A stretch of 64,000 nucleotides of DNA from DATJLY01 sp035604615 (GCA_035604615.1 DATNID010000020.1:124001-188000); one strand, 5' to 3'. Counted from the stretch's first letter, positions 46,896-56,031 are shown. Numbers and translations: made by a program. Notes: generated from the letters alone by a model not told the origin.

Positions 46896-47621
46896 ATGGC
46901 GGAGACCGAGAGCCCGGCACGGACGGCTCGGCGGGTAATGCGCGGCGCGGACCGGGCGGCGCTCGCCACCACGCTCGCAGGGTGGCCCTACGCCTCGCTG
47001 GTGCTAGTGGCACTCGATGCCGACCTGTCGCCGCTTCTCCTCATTTCGGAGCTGGCCGAGCACACCAAGAACCTGCGGCGCGAGACGCGGGCGTCGCTGC
47101 TATTTGACGCGACTTTCGGGCTGGCGGACCCGCTGACCGGGGCCAGGGTGACGGTCCAGGGCCAAGCCGCGCCCGTCCGGGATGACCGGCTGCTCCAGCG
47201 CTTCGTCGCGCGCCATCCGTCGGCCGCCGCTTATGCCGGGTTCGGGGATTTCCACCTGTGGCGCCTCGTTCCGGAGCGGGCCCATCTCGTCGCCGGGTTC
47301 GGGCGGATCCATTGGATCGAGGCGGCCGCGCTGGTTCCGCCGGCCGTGGCGGCGGCGGCCCTCGCCGCGGCCGAGCCCGGCATTCTCGCCCACATGAACG
47401 GCGACCACCAGGTGGCGGTCGATTTGTACGCACAAAGACTGCTTGGCCGCGAAGGCGCCGGGTGGCGCGTCACCGGGGTCGATCCCGACGGCGCCGACCT
47501 GCGACTTGACGCCGCAGTGGCGCGGCTCGAGTTCGCCGCGCCGGCGGACAATGCCGAGGCGGTGCGGCGCGAATTCGTCCGGCTGGCGCGGAAAGCGCGC
47601 GGCGAAGAGGCGCGGCGCTAA
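46896..47621 (+). CDS. HugZ-like pyridoxamine-5'-phosphate-oxidase-fold protein
   Basis: A 241-residue protein: split-barrel flavin-reductase-like N-terminal domain (WPYASLVLVALDADLSPLLL; LISELAEHTKNLRR) and a DUF2470 C-terminal domain with HMNGDHQVAVDLYA, the heme-iron-binding-type motif of HugZ/HutZ. Members bind or degrade heme, but others have different roles. Good ribosome-binding site (GGGAAGG). It is divergent from chvI and precedes pckG by 295 bases. Confidence 0.85.
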   Translation: MAETESPARTARRVMRGADRAALATTLAGWPYASLVLVALDADLSPLLLISELAEHTKNLRRETRASLLFDATFGLADPLTGARVTVQGQAAPVRDDRLLQRFVARHPSAAAYAGFGDFHLWRLVPERAHLVAGFGRIHWIEAAALVPPAVAAAALAAAEPGILAHMNGDHQVAVDLYAQRLLGREGAGWRVTGVDPDGADLRLDAAVARLEFAAPADNAEAVRREFVRLARKARGEEARR

Positions 47622-47916
47622 AGGTTAAGGGCCGCCGCGTCGTCTTTTGTCGTCTTTTATGGTCCGAAGACAGTGTTGCGGTATAGCGGCAGGCATTCGT
47701 AGAATAGCGACTGGGGAAGCGTCTGACGCCACGCTGCACCGGCCTCGGCCTCAAGCAGCGGACGAGAATTCGAAACGGTTCGTCCCACCGCGGGAGAGCG
47801 GTGGGGGCGGGCGACGCATTCCCCGGCCGGAGCAGGCGAGCGGACGACCGCGCTCGCGCCCGTGAACGTCCGAGATTCCGCGGGCGGACGGTGGCTTAGG
47901 AGTGAAAGAGGACGGC
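47622..47916 (+). other. Leader/promoter region of pckG
   Basis: No gene is seen in these 295 bases. They hold a tandem 10-base repeat GTCGTCTTTT (47639-47658) and a perfect 8-bp hairpin (CCCACCGC / GCGGTGGG, 47784-47805), plus an AGGAG at 47898. It is probably the regulatory leader of the PEP carboxykinase gene. Confidence 0.5.
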
Positions 47917-49746
47917 ATGAGCGTCACCCCGCGTACCCGCAACAGGAAGCTCCTCGCCTGGGTCGAGGAGATCGCACGCAAGTGCAAGCCGGACCGGGTC
48001 CATTGGTGCGACGGCTCGGCCGAGGAATATGACCGCCTGTGCGCCGAGATGGTGGCCCAGGGCACGCTCATCCGCCTCAACCCCGTCAAGCGGCCGAATT
48101 CCTATCTGGCGCGCTCCGACGCGGGCGACGTGGCGCGGGTCGAGGACCGGACCTTCATCTGCTCGGCGCGCGAGGAGGATGCTGGGCCGACCAACAACTG
48201 GGTCGAGCCCAAGAAAATGCACGCGACGCTCGACCGGCTGTTCGAGGGCACGATGCGCGGGCGCACGCTTTACGTGATCCCGTTCAGCATGGGTCCCCTG
48301 GGCTCGCCGATCTCGCATATCGGCGTGCAGCTCACCGATTCGCCCTATGTCGTGGCCAGCATGCGCATCATGACCCGCATGGGCCAGGCGGTGCTCGACT
48401 ATCTCGGTGACGGCGACTACGTGCCCTGCCTGCACTCGGTCGGCGGACCGCTGGCCGAGGGCCAGACGGACGTGCCCTGGCCGTGCAATGGCAAGCACAA
48501 ATACATCGTGCAGTTCCCCGAGGACCATTCGATCGTGTCCTATGGCTCGGGCTATGGCGGCAACGCGCTGCTCGGCAAGAAGTGCTTCTCGCTGCGCATC
48601 GCCTCGCTGATGGGGCGCGAGCAGGGCTGGCTCGCCGAGCACATGCTGATCCTCGGCGTCGAGAGCCCCCAGGGCGACAAGACTTATGTCGCGGCGGCGT
48701 TCCCTTCGGCCTGCGGCAAGACCAATCTTGCCATGCTGGTGCCGCCCACGGCGTTCGACGGCTGGAAAGTGCGCACCATCGGCGACGACATCGCCTGGAT
48801 CAAGCCGCAGCCCGACGGCTGGCTGCGCGCGATCAATCCCGAGGCCGGTTTCTTCGGCGTGGCGCCGGGAACCAGCGTCAAGTCCAACCCCAACGCCATC
48901 AAGACGCTCGACCGCGACGTGATCTTCACCAACGTCGCGCTCACGGACGACGGCGACGTGTGGTGGGAGGGGCTGACCGATCCGCCGCCCGCGCATCTGA
49001 TCGATTGGCAGGGCCGCGACTGGACCCCCGGCTGCGGCCGCCTCGCCGCGCACCCCAACTCGCGCTTCACCGTCAGCGCCGCGCAGTGCCCCAGCATCGA
49101 CCCGGCCTGGGAGGACCCGGCCGGGGTGCCGATCTCGGCCTTCATCTTCGGCGGGCGCCTGTCGCGCACCTTCCCGCTGGTGTTCGAGGGCTTCAACTGG
49201 CGCCACGGCGTCTATCTCGCCGCGACCATGGGGTCGGAGGCGACCGCGGCGGCCGACAACCAGGCCGCCATCCGCCGCGACCCGTTCGCCATGCTGCCGT
49301 TCTGCGGCTACAACATGGCGGACCATTGGAACCATTGGCTGTCGATGGAACAGCGCGTCAAGCACCTGCCGCGCATGTTCCGCGTCAACTGGTTCCGCAA
49401 GGACGAGAACGGCAGGTTCGCCTGGCCCGGCTTCGGCGACAACATGCGCGTGCTGCAATGGATCGTCGACCGCGTGCGCAACCGCGCGCCCGAGCCGGTC
49501 GAGAGCCCGTTCGGCCTGATGCCGCGCTATCAGGACTTGAATTGGCAGGGTCTCTCGTTCACCCGGGAGAAGTTCGCCAAGCTCATGGAGATCGACCCCG
49601 CCGAAGCGCGCGCCGAGGCGGAGGACCAGGAGGAGCTGTTCGACCGCTTCGGCAGCCGCCTCCCGCCCGAGCTCGAACAGCAGCGGCAGGAGCTGCTCAA
49701 TCGCCTGACCGCGCCCGCAAAGCTGGCGGCGAGCCAGCGCGTTTAA
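47917..49746 (+). CDS. pckG: Phosphoenolpyruvate carboxykinase (GTP)
   Basis: A 609-residue GTP-type PEPCK. The P-loop with the catalytic Cys is AAFPSACGKTNLAML, and RTIGDDIAWIKPQPDGWLRA, GVAPGTSVKSNPN and FGGRLSRTFPLVFEGFNW are family motifs; the ATP-type enzyme has different sequence. It converts oxaloacetate to PEP. ATG 47917 has GAGGA 6 bases upstream. The position next to chvI-chvG, where many alphaproteobacteria carry the ATP-type pckA, is notable. Confidence 0.95.
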   Translation: MSVTPRTRNRKLLAWVEEIARKCKPDRVHWCDGSAEEYDRLCAEMVAQGTLIRLNPVKRPNSYLARSDAGDVARVEDRTFICSAREEDAGPTNNWVEPKKMHATLDRLFEGTMRGRTLYVIPFSMGPLGSPISHIGVQLTDSPYVVASMRIMTRMGQAVLDYLGDGDYVPCLHSVGGPLAEGQTDVPWPCNGKHKYIVQFPEDHSIVSYGSGYGGNALLGKKCFSLRIASLMGREQGWLAEHMLILGVESPQGDKTYVAAAFPSACGKTNLAMLVPPTAFDGWKVRTIGDDIAWIKPQPDGWLRAINPEAGFFGVAPGTSVKSNPNAIKTLDRDVIFTNVALTDDGDVWWEGLTDPPPAHLIDWQGRDWTPGCGRLAAHPNSRFTVSAAQCPSIDPAWEDPAGVPISAFIFGGRLSRTFPLVFEGFNWRHGVYLAATMGSEATAAADNQAAIRRDPFAMLPFCGYNMADHWNHWLSMEQRVKHLPRMFRVNWFRKDENGRFAWPGFGDNMRVLQWIVDRVRNRAPEPVESPFGLMPRYQDLNWQGLSFTREKFAKLMEIDPAEARAEAEDQEELFDRFGSRLPPELEQQRQELLNRLTAPAKLAASQRV

Positions 49747-50018
49747 GGTAACTCATTGATAGAATTTAGAAAAGTGCCCCACCCTGGGCGCAGCGAAGCC
49801 GAATCGCCAAAATGTACGCACTCCTGTACGCATTCATGCGGATCGGGCTCGATTCCGGTACGCTTTGACCGTTGTGCAGGGGCGCTTCGCCACTCTTGAG
49901 CCGGGCAAAGGTTGACTTGTCTCCATGACCGCAAGCGGGCCTGACCTGGAGGCGGAACGACAAGCCGTCGAACGACCGGACGGGATGGCAAAGAACGGTT
50001 GCACGATAGGGGAACCGA
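49747..50018. other. Intergenic region downstream of pckG
   Basis: 272 bases without a convincing gene. It starts with an AT-richer stretch and holds two copies of TGTACGCA 12 bases apart (49813-49832). A short open frame on the minus strand (49766-49963) has no recognisable domain or good start. It may be a decayed remnant; nothing else is visible. Confidence 0.4.
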
Positions 50019-50456
50019 TCAAGCCTGCCGCAACCGGCGAGCCGTGAAGAATTGAAAGCCGGTGAAACCCGTCATCCCAATGAGCATCGCCACGAGGAAG
50101 AGAACGGTCGCCCAATTCCCGAGCGCGATGGAAGCAAGCGCGGGTCCCGGGCAGTAGCCGACCATTCCCCAGCCGACACCGAACAGGACTGCGCCGCTGA
50201 CGAGGCGGCCATCGATCTTGCTCTGGGCGGGTGCGGCAAAGGCCGGGCCGCACCAGGGCGCAGCCAAGGATCGCGCGACACGGTATCCGATCGCCGCCAC
50301 GGGAATCGCCCCCAGCATCACGAAGGCCAGGCTTGGGTCCCAATCGCCGAACAGATCGAGAAATCCCAACACCTTCGCAGGATTGATCATCTGCGACACG
50401 GTCAACCCGAGACCGAACAGGAGGCCGGCGCCGAGCGCGACAAGGATGCGTGCCAT
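50019..50456 (-). CDS. YeeE/YedE-type half transporter, second part (DUF6691)
   Basis: A 145-residue membrane protein with four hydrophobic helices (FGLGLTVSQM; LAFVMLGAIPVAAIGYRVA; VLFGVGWGMVGYCPGPAL; TVLFLVAMLIGMTGF). The motif WGMVGYCPGPAL holds the conserved Cys of the YeeE/YedE sulfur-compound transporters. It is the C-terminal half of a full YeeE protein, split from the upstream gene by 5 bases. Thiosulfate or sulfur transport is likely but not proven. Confidence 0.85.
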   Translation of the reverse strand: MARILVALGAGLLFGLGLTVSQMINPAKVLGFLDLFGDWDPSLAFVMLGAIPVAAIGYRVARSLAAPWCGPAFAAPAQSKIDGRLVSGAVLFGVGWGMVGYCPGPALASIALGNWATVLFLVAMLIGMTGFTGFQFFTARRLRQA

Positions 50457-50461
50457 GGCGC

Positions 50462-50887
50462 TCACGCTCCAAGGAGATGGCGGGCGACGAAAACGGTGGC
50501 GAAGCCGCTTGCCATGAACAGAAGGGTGGCGGCCAGGGAACGCGGCGACAGGCGCGCAACGCCGCAAACGCCGTGGCCGCTCGTGCATCCGCCGCCGAGC
50601 CGCGTTCCGAACCCGACCAGCAATCCGCCCAAGGCGATCACGGCCGGCGCGTTCGGGAGAACGATCTCAGGCGTGGCGCCGCCGGCCATGCGATAGAGGA
50701 CCGGTGCCAGCACCAGCCCCGCGATGAACATGGCGCGCCAGGCGATGTCCCCGGCATGCGGCGTCAGCAGACTTCCGACGATGCCGCTGATGCCGGCGAT
50801 ACGGCCGATGCCGAGCCAGAGCATGGCAGCCGAGAGGCCGATCGAGATGCCGCCGGCCGTGGCCGAGACAGGCGTGAAATGCTCCAT
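50462..50887 (-). CDS. YeeE/YedE-type half transporter, first part
   Basis: A 141-residue membrane protein. LLVGFGTRLGGGCTSGHG carries the Cys-x-Ser-Gly-His motif of YeeE/YedE proteins. It probably forms one transporter with the second half encoded 5 bases later. It lies 41 bases after the Met-rich Spy-like gene, so the three are likely one operon. Confidence 0.87.
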   Translation of the reverse strand: MEHFTPVSATAGGISIGLSAAMLWLGIGRIAGISGIVGSLLTPHAGDIAWRAMFIAGLVLAPVLYRMAGGATPEIVLPNAPAVIALGGLLVGFGTRLGGGCTSGHGVCGVARLSPRSLAATLLFMASGFATVFVARHLLGA

Positions 50888-50928
50888 GCGATGTGACCCT
50901 CGGAAGGAGATTTCGCGAAGCTTTGATC

Positions 50929-51459
50929 CTACATCATGCCCATCGGACCCCCGAGAAACTGATCGGCGGTTTGCTTCTGGCTGTCGCTGAGAGCGGCATA
51001 AAGCGGCTTCAGCGTCTTGTTCGTGGCGCGCAAGGCATCGAGCTGCGCCGCCATGAACCGTTCGTGCTGGTCGAGGCGATCCGGCAAGCTGAGCGCGCTC
51101 GATCCAGCCGGGCTCATCGTCGCTGTGCAGTGGGTTGCCATGGCTTGCGCATTGTCGCGCGCAGCGCCGGCGTATGCATTCCAGAGCGAGGCCTGCGCGT
51201 CGGTGATGTTGAGCTCCGTCTTGAGGAACGCAAGCCGGCCCTCGATGTGGCTCGTCATCATGCCGCACATGGCAGCACGCGGACCGGTCCAGCCCATCAT
51301 GCCATTAGGACCCATCATGCCCGGCCCCATCATGTAGCCGCTGCCCCAGGCGCCCCGCTGATTTTGCGGCGTTCCCGATTGCTGCGCCTCCACGGCACCC
51401 ACCATCCCCGCCATCGTGAGCAGGGCGGCACCGACCGCCACGGATTTAATCGACTTCAC
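50929..51459 (-). CDS. Exported Met-rich Spy/CpxP-like (LTXXQ) protein
   Basis: A 176-residue secreted protein: signal peptide (KSIKSVAVGAALLTMAGMVG), then a strongly Met/Gly-rich stretch (GYMMGPGMMGPNGMMG) and a helical region of Spy/CpxP type (LNITDAQASLWNAYA; LKPLYAALSDSQKQTADQF). The C-terminus ends PMGMM. Such proteins are periplasmic chaperones or metal sensors; the methionines suggest copper or silver binding. GTG 51459 is chosen for the AAGGTGG site; GTG 51468 or ATG 51489 are alternatives. Confidence 0.78.
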   Translation of the reverse strand: MKSIKSVAVGAALLTMAGMVGAVEAQQSGTPQNQRGAWGSGYMMGPGMMGPNGMMGWTGPRAAMCGMMTSHIEGRLAFLKTELNITDAQASLWNAYAGAARDNAQAMATHCTATMSPAGSSALSLPDRLDQHERFMAAQLDALRATNKTLKPLYAALSDSQKQTADQFLGGPMGMM

Positions 51460-51589
51460 GGCATCCACCTTTGCGTTGCATAGGTGCATCTCAGCATTGT
51501 CCGTGGGACGCGACATTGATCTGAGTCATGCAAGTCTGGTCCGTGACCCTTCGGCTGCAGCTTAGTCGCGCGTCCAATCGGAATCTGCC

Positions 51590-52588
51590 TTATGGCGCGG
51601 GCTTCCATCCGCTCGCCGCGATCTCGGCCGCGACTTCGCGCAAGGGGGCGTAATCGTAGACCTGGCTCGAGGGCGGGATCTTGTCGTCGGGAATGTTGAG
51701 GATCGTGGCCCGGACTTCGAGGTCCTTGCGAATGAGAGACTCCGGCGCCGTGCCGTCCGACGTGAGCGCCGGCATCAAATCCTCCCAGTCGGCGTCGAGC
51801 GCGTCGCGCGTGTTGGCCGGGTCGGCCTTGAGGAGAATGTCCACCGTCTGCGCCTTGAATGCGCGCATGTAGAGGACGCCGCGCACCATGGCGCGCAGGA
51901 ACCGCTTCACCAATTCGGGCTGGGTCTCGATGAGGCGCAGCGACGTGGCGACGCCGGTGTAGGGCATGCGGATCGACTTCTCCATGTCGACGATCATGTG
52001 CGCCTTGGCGAAGAACGGCATGCTCTTCATCGGCGTCACGTCGCCCGACGACAGGATCACGCCCGGCAGCGAGCCCGACGCGAAGGCCGCCTGGCGCGGC
52101 GCCGTCCCCGCGCCCAATGCGGTGTAGCCCACGAAATCCGGCGGCAATCCCGCGTCGCGCAAGGTGATCCGCATGGCGATCTCGAACGTGTCGCCGCGGC
52201 TGATGATGGCGACCTGCTTGCCCTTGAGGTCCGCGAGCGTCTTGATCTCCGGCTGCGTCGACCACAGCTCGTAGGGCGGCCGGTCGGCCATGGTGTAGAT
52301 GACGCGAAGCGCCGCGCCGCGCATGCTGGCGCCGACCGACACCGCCGCCGACATCGAGAAATCGACCGTGCCCGAGATGAGCGCCGGAATGGCGACGCCG
52401 CCGCCCGCGTCGACGAACTCGACCTCTAGGTTCTGCGCCGCGAAATAGCCCTTCTCGACGGCGATGAAATAAGGGGCGGACGTCGCGGTGCGCGACGTCA
52501 CCGTCATTTTGATCTTCTGCGTATCGGCATGGGCAAGCGTCGCCAAGACGAGTGCGAGCGCGATCGCCATCAAACGTGCAGCAACCAC
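51590..52588 (-). CDS. ABC transporter substrate-binding protein, NMT1/THI5-like
   Basis: A 332-residue type II binding protein: signal peptide (MAIALALVLATLAHA), then KIKMTVTSRTATSAPYFIAV, LEVEFVDAGGGVAIPALISG and LADLKGKQVAIISRGDTFEI, the pattern of nitrate/sulfonate/pyrimidine-precursor binders. No permease or ATPase is near. GTG 52588 follows AAAGGAAC. The C-terminal ending GWKPAP resembles that of the partial protein at the right edge of the window. Confidence 0.85.
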   Translation of the reverse strand: MVAARLMAIALALVLATLAHADTQKIKMTVTSRTATSAPYFIAVEKGYFAAQNLEVEFVDAGGGVAIPALISGTVDFSMSAAVSVGASMRGAALRVIYTMADRPPYELWSTQPEIKTLADLKGKQVAIISRGDTFEIAMRITLRDAGLPPDFVGYTALGAGTAPRQAAFASGSLPGVILSSGDVTPMKSMPFFAKAHMIVDMEKSIRMPYTGVATSLRLIETQPELVKRFLRAMVRGVLYMRAFKAQTVDILLKADPANTRDALDADWEDLMPALTSDGTAPESLIRKDLEVRATILNIPDDKIPPSSQVYDYAPLREVAAEIAASGWKPAP

Positions 52589-52643
52589 CGCCGTTCCTTT
52601 CTGTCCGCAGCCCGAACCCGCTCGTGCGCATCGCCGCCTACGG

Positions 52644-52973
52644 TCAGGCGAGTCCAAAGAATACCGCGAGAGCGCGATTCACGCGCGCCATGGTCACGTC
52701 GTCGAGCCGGCCGACAGGATCGCGAATGCGGCCACGCGGAAGCGTGACGACCTTGTCGATCATGATCTGCGAATTTTCGCGAAGACCATTCTCGGCGCTT
52801 GGCGTCACGGAAATGCGGAAGATAGGTGCGGCCACGAGGTGGGTCGTCGGAGGACAGACGCCGATGCTCGGGTGGACTTCATTGAAGAAATCGGATTGAA
52901 CCACGACGGCGCGTCGCGGCTTGCCATAGTCGCCGGGCGCGGAGGCGAGGACGACATCGCCTCGTTTCATCAT
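52644..52973 (-). CDS. MazF/PemK-like endoribonuclease toxin
   Basis: A 109-residue PemK/MazF-fold protein: KRGDVVLASAPGDYGKPRRA and VVVQSDFFNE at the N-terminus, then FRISVTPSAENGLRENSQIM and RVNRALAVFFGL. MazF toxins cut mRNA at short motifs. ATG 52973 overlaps the antitoxin stop (ATGA), which fixes the start and indicates coupled translation. It lies downstream of the binding-protein gene, 3' to polA. Confidence 0.88.
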   Translation of the reverse strand: MMKRGDVVLASAPGDYGKPRRAVVVQSDFFNEVHPSIGVCPPTTHLVAAPIFRISVTPSAENGLRENSQIMIDKVVTLPRGRIRDPVGRLDDVTMARVNRALAVFFGLA

Positions 52974-53182
52974 CGCCATCCGCTCGTATCCATGGCGGCT
53001 TCGATGAAGTCCAGAGTCTCTTGCTCGGCGGGATCGTCGCGAACGAGGCGGGACTGCCGGCGTGCCGCCGCCGCGAAGCGTGACGACCTCGTGTCCGGCA
53101 GCCAAAGCTGCACTGGCCGCAAACCTTGCCTGCGCAACCGCTCGCGGTAGGCGCGCATCTTATCCTTCGGCTTGGACGGCAT
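52970..53182 (-). CDS. MazE-like antitoxin (DUF3018)
   Basis: A 70-residue basic protein (MPSKPKDKMRAYRERLRRQG; LRPVQLWLPDTRS) of the DUF3018 antitoxin MazE-like group, with a ribbon-helix-helix-like N-terminus for DNA binding and an acidic toxin-binding tail (AEQETLDFIEAAMD). The order antitoxin then toxin with a 4-base overlap is typical; the complex probably represses its own promoter. Confidence 0.85.
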   Translation of the reverse strand: MPSKPKDKMRAYRERLRRQGLRPVQLWLPDTRSSRFAAAARRQSRLVRDDPAEQETLDFIEAAMDTSGWR

Positions 53183-53256
53183 GATCGGCGCTCGCTCGTC
53201 AATAACACGTTACCGCGCGGGCCGACGCGCGGCAAACCGAAACGCAGGCCGCCCCC

Positions 53257-56031
53257 TCAATGCGCCTCGTCCCAGTTGCGCGCCATGCCGGTCTCGACGA
53301 CGAGCGGCACGGAGAGCTCGCGCGCCGGGGCGCAGGCGCCTTCCATCACGTCCTTGACCAGCGCGGCGGTGGCCTCGGCTTCGCCCTCGGGCGCCTCGAA
53401 CACCAGCTCGTCATGGACCTGGAGCAGCATCCGCGCCTTGAGCCCGGCCTTCGCGAGCGCGCCGGGCACGCGGCGCATGGCGCGCTTGATGATGTCGGCG
53501 GCGGCGCCCTGGAGCGGCGCGTTGATCGCCTGGCGCTCGGCCCCGGCGCGGCGCGCCGGGTTGGGGTCCTTGATGCCGACGATGTAGCAGCGCCGCCCGA
53601 ACAGGGTCTCGACATAGCCCTTGTCGCGCGCCTCGAGCTTGGTGCGCTCCATGTAGGCGCGGATGCCGGGGAAGCGCTGGAAATAAGCCTTGATGTAATC
53701 CGACGCCTCGCTTTGCGGCACGCCCAGCTGCTGCGACAGGCCGAACGCGCTGATGCCGTAGATGATGCCGAAATTGATCGCCTTGGCGCGGCGCCTGAGG
53801 TTGGGGTCGATGCCCGCCTCGGGGACGCCGAACACCTCGCTGGCGGTCAAGGCGTGAATGTCGGCGCCGGCGCGGAAGGCGAGCTTCAGGGGCTCGACCT
53901 CGGCCACGTGCGCGGCCAAGCGCAGCTCGATCTGGCTGTAATCCGCCGAGATCAGGAGATGGCCGGGCGAGGCCACGAAGGCGCGCCTGATCTTGCGGCC
54001 TTCCTCGGTGCGGATGGGGATGTTCTGCAAATTGGGATCGGTCGAGGCGATGCGCCCGGTCGAGGTGGCGGCGAGCGCGTAGCTGGTATGGACGCGGCCG
54101 GTGCGCGGGTTGATCTGGTCAATGAGCGCGTCGGCATAGGTGCTCTTGAGCTTGGAGAGCTGGCGCCAGTCGAGCACGCGCGCCGGCAGCGCGTGCATCG
54201 GCGCCAATTGCTCGAGCACGCCGGCGTCGGTGCCGTAGGCGCCGGTCTTGCCCTTCTTGCCGCCCGGCAGTCCCAGCTCGTCGAACAGCACCTCGCCCAG
54301 CTGCTTGGGCGAGCCGACATTGAAAGGATGCCCGGCGAGGCGATGGATCTCGGCCTCGAAGCCCGCGATGCGGCCGGCGAAATCGGCTGAAAGGCGGGCC
54401 AACTCGGCGCGGTCGACGGCGATGCCGGCGCGCTCCATCTCCGCCACCACCGCAGCGAGGGGCCGCTCCACCGTCTCGTAGAAGGCGAGCATGTGGTCGT
54501 GGATGAGGCGCGGCTTGAGGCGCCGGTGCAGGCGCAGCGTGAAGTCGGCGTCCTCGGCGGCATAGTCGCGCGCGCGCTCCAGCGCCACCGCGGCGAAGCC
54601 GACATGGTCCTTGCCGCTGCCGGCGACGTCCTTGTACTTGATGGTGTCGTGTGCGAAATGCAGCTTCGCCAGCTCGTCGAGCCCGTGGCCGTGCAGCGCG
54701 CCGTCGAGCACGAACGACATCAGCATGGTGCAATCGGTCGGCGCCACCTTGATGCCGGCGCCGGCAAAGATGGCGATGTCGTATTTGATGTTCTGGCCGA
54801 TCTTGAGGACGCTTTCGTCCTCGAGCAGCGGCTTCAAGCGGGCGAGCGCCACGTCGCGCGGGATCTGCCGCAGCGGCGGCGCCAGCGCGTCGGCGCGATG
54901 GCCCAGGGGAATGTACGCAGCTTGCCCGGGTTCGAGCGCGAGCGACACGCCGACCAGCTCGGCAAGGGAGGAGTCGAGCGAGGTGGTCTCGGTGTCGACC
55001 GCGACCGCGCCGTTGGCCGTCGCGGCCACGATCCAACGCTCGAGGGCGTCGATTTCCTGAATTAATTCATAGTGTTGCGCGATGGGCGCGAGGTCGGGCG
55101 CGGGCTGCGGCGAGGGCGCGATGGCGGCGTTGGCGGCAGGCGCGCGCGGCTGCGGCTGCTTGGGTTCCTGGCCCGCCCGCGTCACCCGCGCCAGGAGCGA
55201 GCGGAAGCCCTGCTCGGTCAGGAAGGCGGCGAGCCGGGCCGGGTCGGGCGGCCGCACCGCGAGGTCCTCGAGCGGCACCGGCAGCGGCGCGGCGCGGTCG
55301 AGGGTGACGAGGCGGCGCGAGATGCGCGCCTGCTCGGCGAAGTCGAGGAGCGACTGGCGGCGCTTGGGTTGCTTGATCTCGGCCGCGTGGGCCAGCAGGT
55401 TGTCCAGGTCGCCATACGCATTGATGAGCTCGGCCGCGGTCTTGACGCCGATTCCGGGCACGCCCGGCACGTTGTCGACGCTGTCGCCGGCCAAGGCCTG
55501 GACGTCGATGACCTTGTCCGGGCCGACGCCGAACTTCTCCTGCACCTCGGCCGCGCCGATGGGCTTGTCCTTCATCGGGTCATAGAGCTCGACCCGGTCG
55601 GAGACGAGCTGCATCAGGTCCTTGTCGGAGGAGACGATGGTCACCTTGGCGCCGGCCGCGGTGGCGCTGGTGGCGTAGGCGGCGATCAGATCGTCGGCCT
55701 CGTAGTCCTCGCGCTCGATGCGGCACACGTTGAAGGCGTCGGTGGCCTCGCGCACCAGGGCGAATTGCGGCACGAGGTCTTCGGGCGCGTCGGGGCGGTG
55801 CGCCTTGTACTGGTCGTAGATGCGGTTGCGGAAGCTCGTTTTGGCGGCGTCGAACACCACCGCGATGTGATCGGCGTCGGTGCCCTGGAGCAGCTTCAGC
55901 AGCATGTTGGAGAAGCCCAGCACCGCGCCGACCGGCGTGCCGTCGGCCCGCGTCAGCGGCGGCAGCGCGTGATAGGCCCGGAAGATGAAGCCCGAGCCGT
56001 CGACCAGGAAGACGTGGCGGGGGGCGCTCAC
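53257..56031 (-). CDS. polA: DNA polymerase I
   Basis: A 924-residue PolA with three domains: 5'-3' exonuclease (VFLVDGSGFIFRAYHA start; GDSVDNVPGVPGIG helix-hairpin-helix), 3'-5' proofreading exonuclease with intact residues (VAVDTETTSLDSSL; YAAEDADFTLRLH), and polymerase (LISADYSQIELRLAAH; RRAKAINFGIIYGIS; MLLQVHDELVFEAPE). Start GTG 56031 overlaps the upstream zinc-finger gene's stop. It ends on the strand side of the toxin-antitoxin pair. Confidence 0.96.
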   Translation of the reverse strand: MSAPRHVFLVDGSGFIFRAYHALPPLTRADGTPVGAVLGFSNMLLKLLQGTDADHIAVVFDAAKTSFRNRIYDQYKAHRPDAPEDLVPQFALVREATDAFNVCRIEREDYEADDLIAAYATSATAAGAKVTIVSSDKDLMQLVSDRVELYDPMKDKPIGAAEVQEKFGVGPDKVIDVQALAGDSVDNVPGVPGIGVKTAAELINAYGDLDNLLAHAAEIKQPKRRQSLLDFAEQARISRRLVTLDRAAPLPVPLEDLAVRPPDPARLAAFLTEQGFRSLLARVTRAGQEPKQPQPRAPAANAAIAPSPQPAPDLAPIAQHYELIQEIDALERWIVAATANGAVAVDTETTSLDSSLAELVGVSLALEPGQAAYIPLGHRADALAPPLRQIPRDVALARLKPLLEDESVLKIGQNIKYDIAIFAGAGIKVAPTDCTMLMSFVLDGALHGHGLDELAKLHFAHDTIKYKDVAGSGKDHVGFAAVALERARDYAAEDADFTLRLHRRLKPRLIHDHMLAFYETVERPLAAVVAEMERAGIAVDRAELARLSADFAGRIAGFEAEIHRLAGHPFNVGSPKQLGEVLFDELGLPGGKKGKTGAYGTDAGVLEQLAPMHALPARVLDWRQLSKLKSTYADALIDQINPRTGRVHTSYALAATSTGRIASTDPNLQNIPIRTEEGRKIRRAFVASPGHLLISADYSQIELRLAAHVAEVEPLKLAFRAGADIHALTASEVFGVPEAGIDPNLRRRAKAINFGIIYGISAFGLSQQLGVPQSEASDYIKAYFQRFPGIRAYMERTKLEARDKGYVETLFGRRCYIVGIKDPNPARRAGAERQAINAPLQGAAADIIKRAMRRVPGALAKAGLKARMLLQVHDELVFEAPEGEAEATAALVKDVMEGACAPARELSVPLVVETGMARNWDEAH

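Noticed and set aside
49813..49832. Direct repeat TGTACGCA twice 12 bases apart, possible operator or att site
   Set aside because: The 8-mer also occurs in coding sequence elsewhere in the window and no integrase or regulator gene is adjacent.
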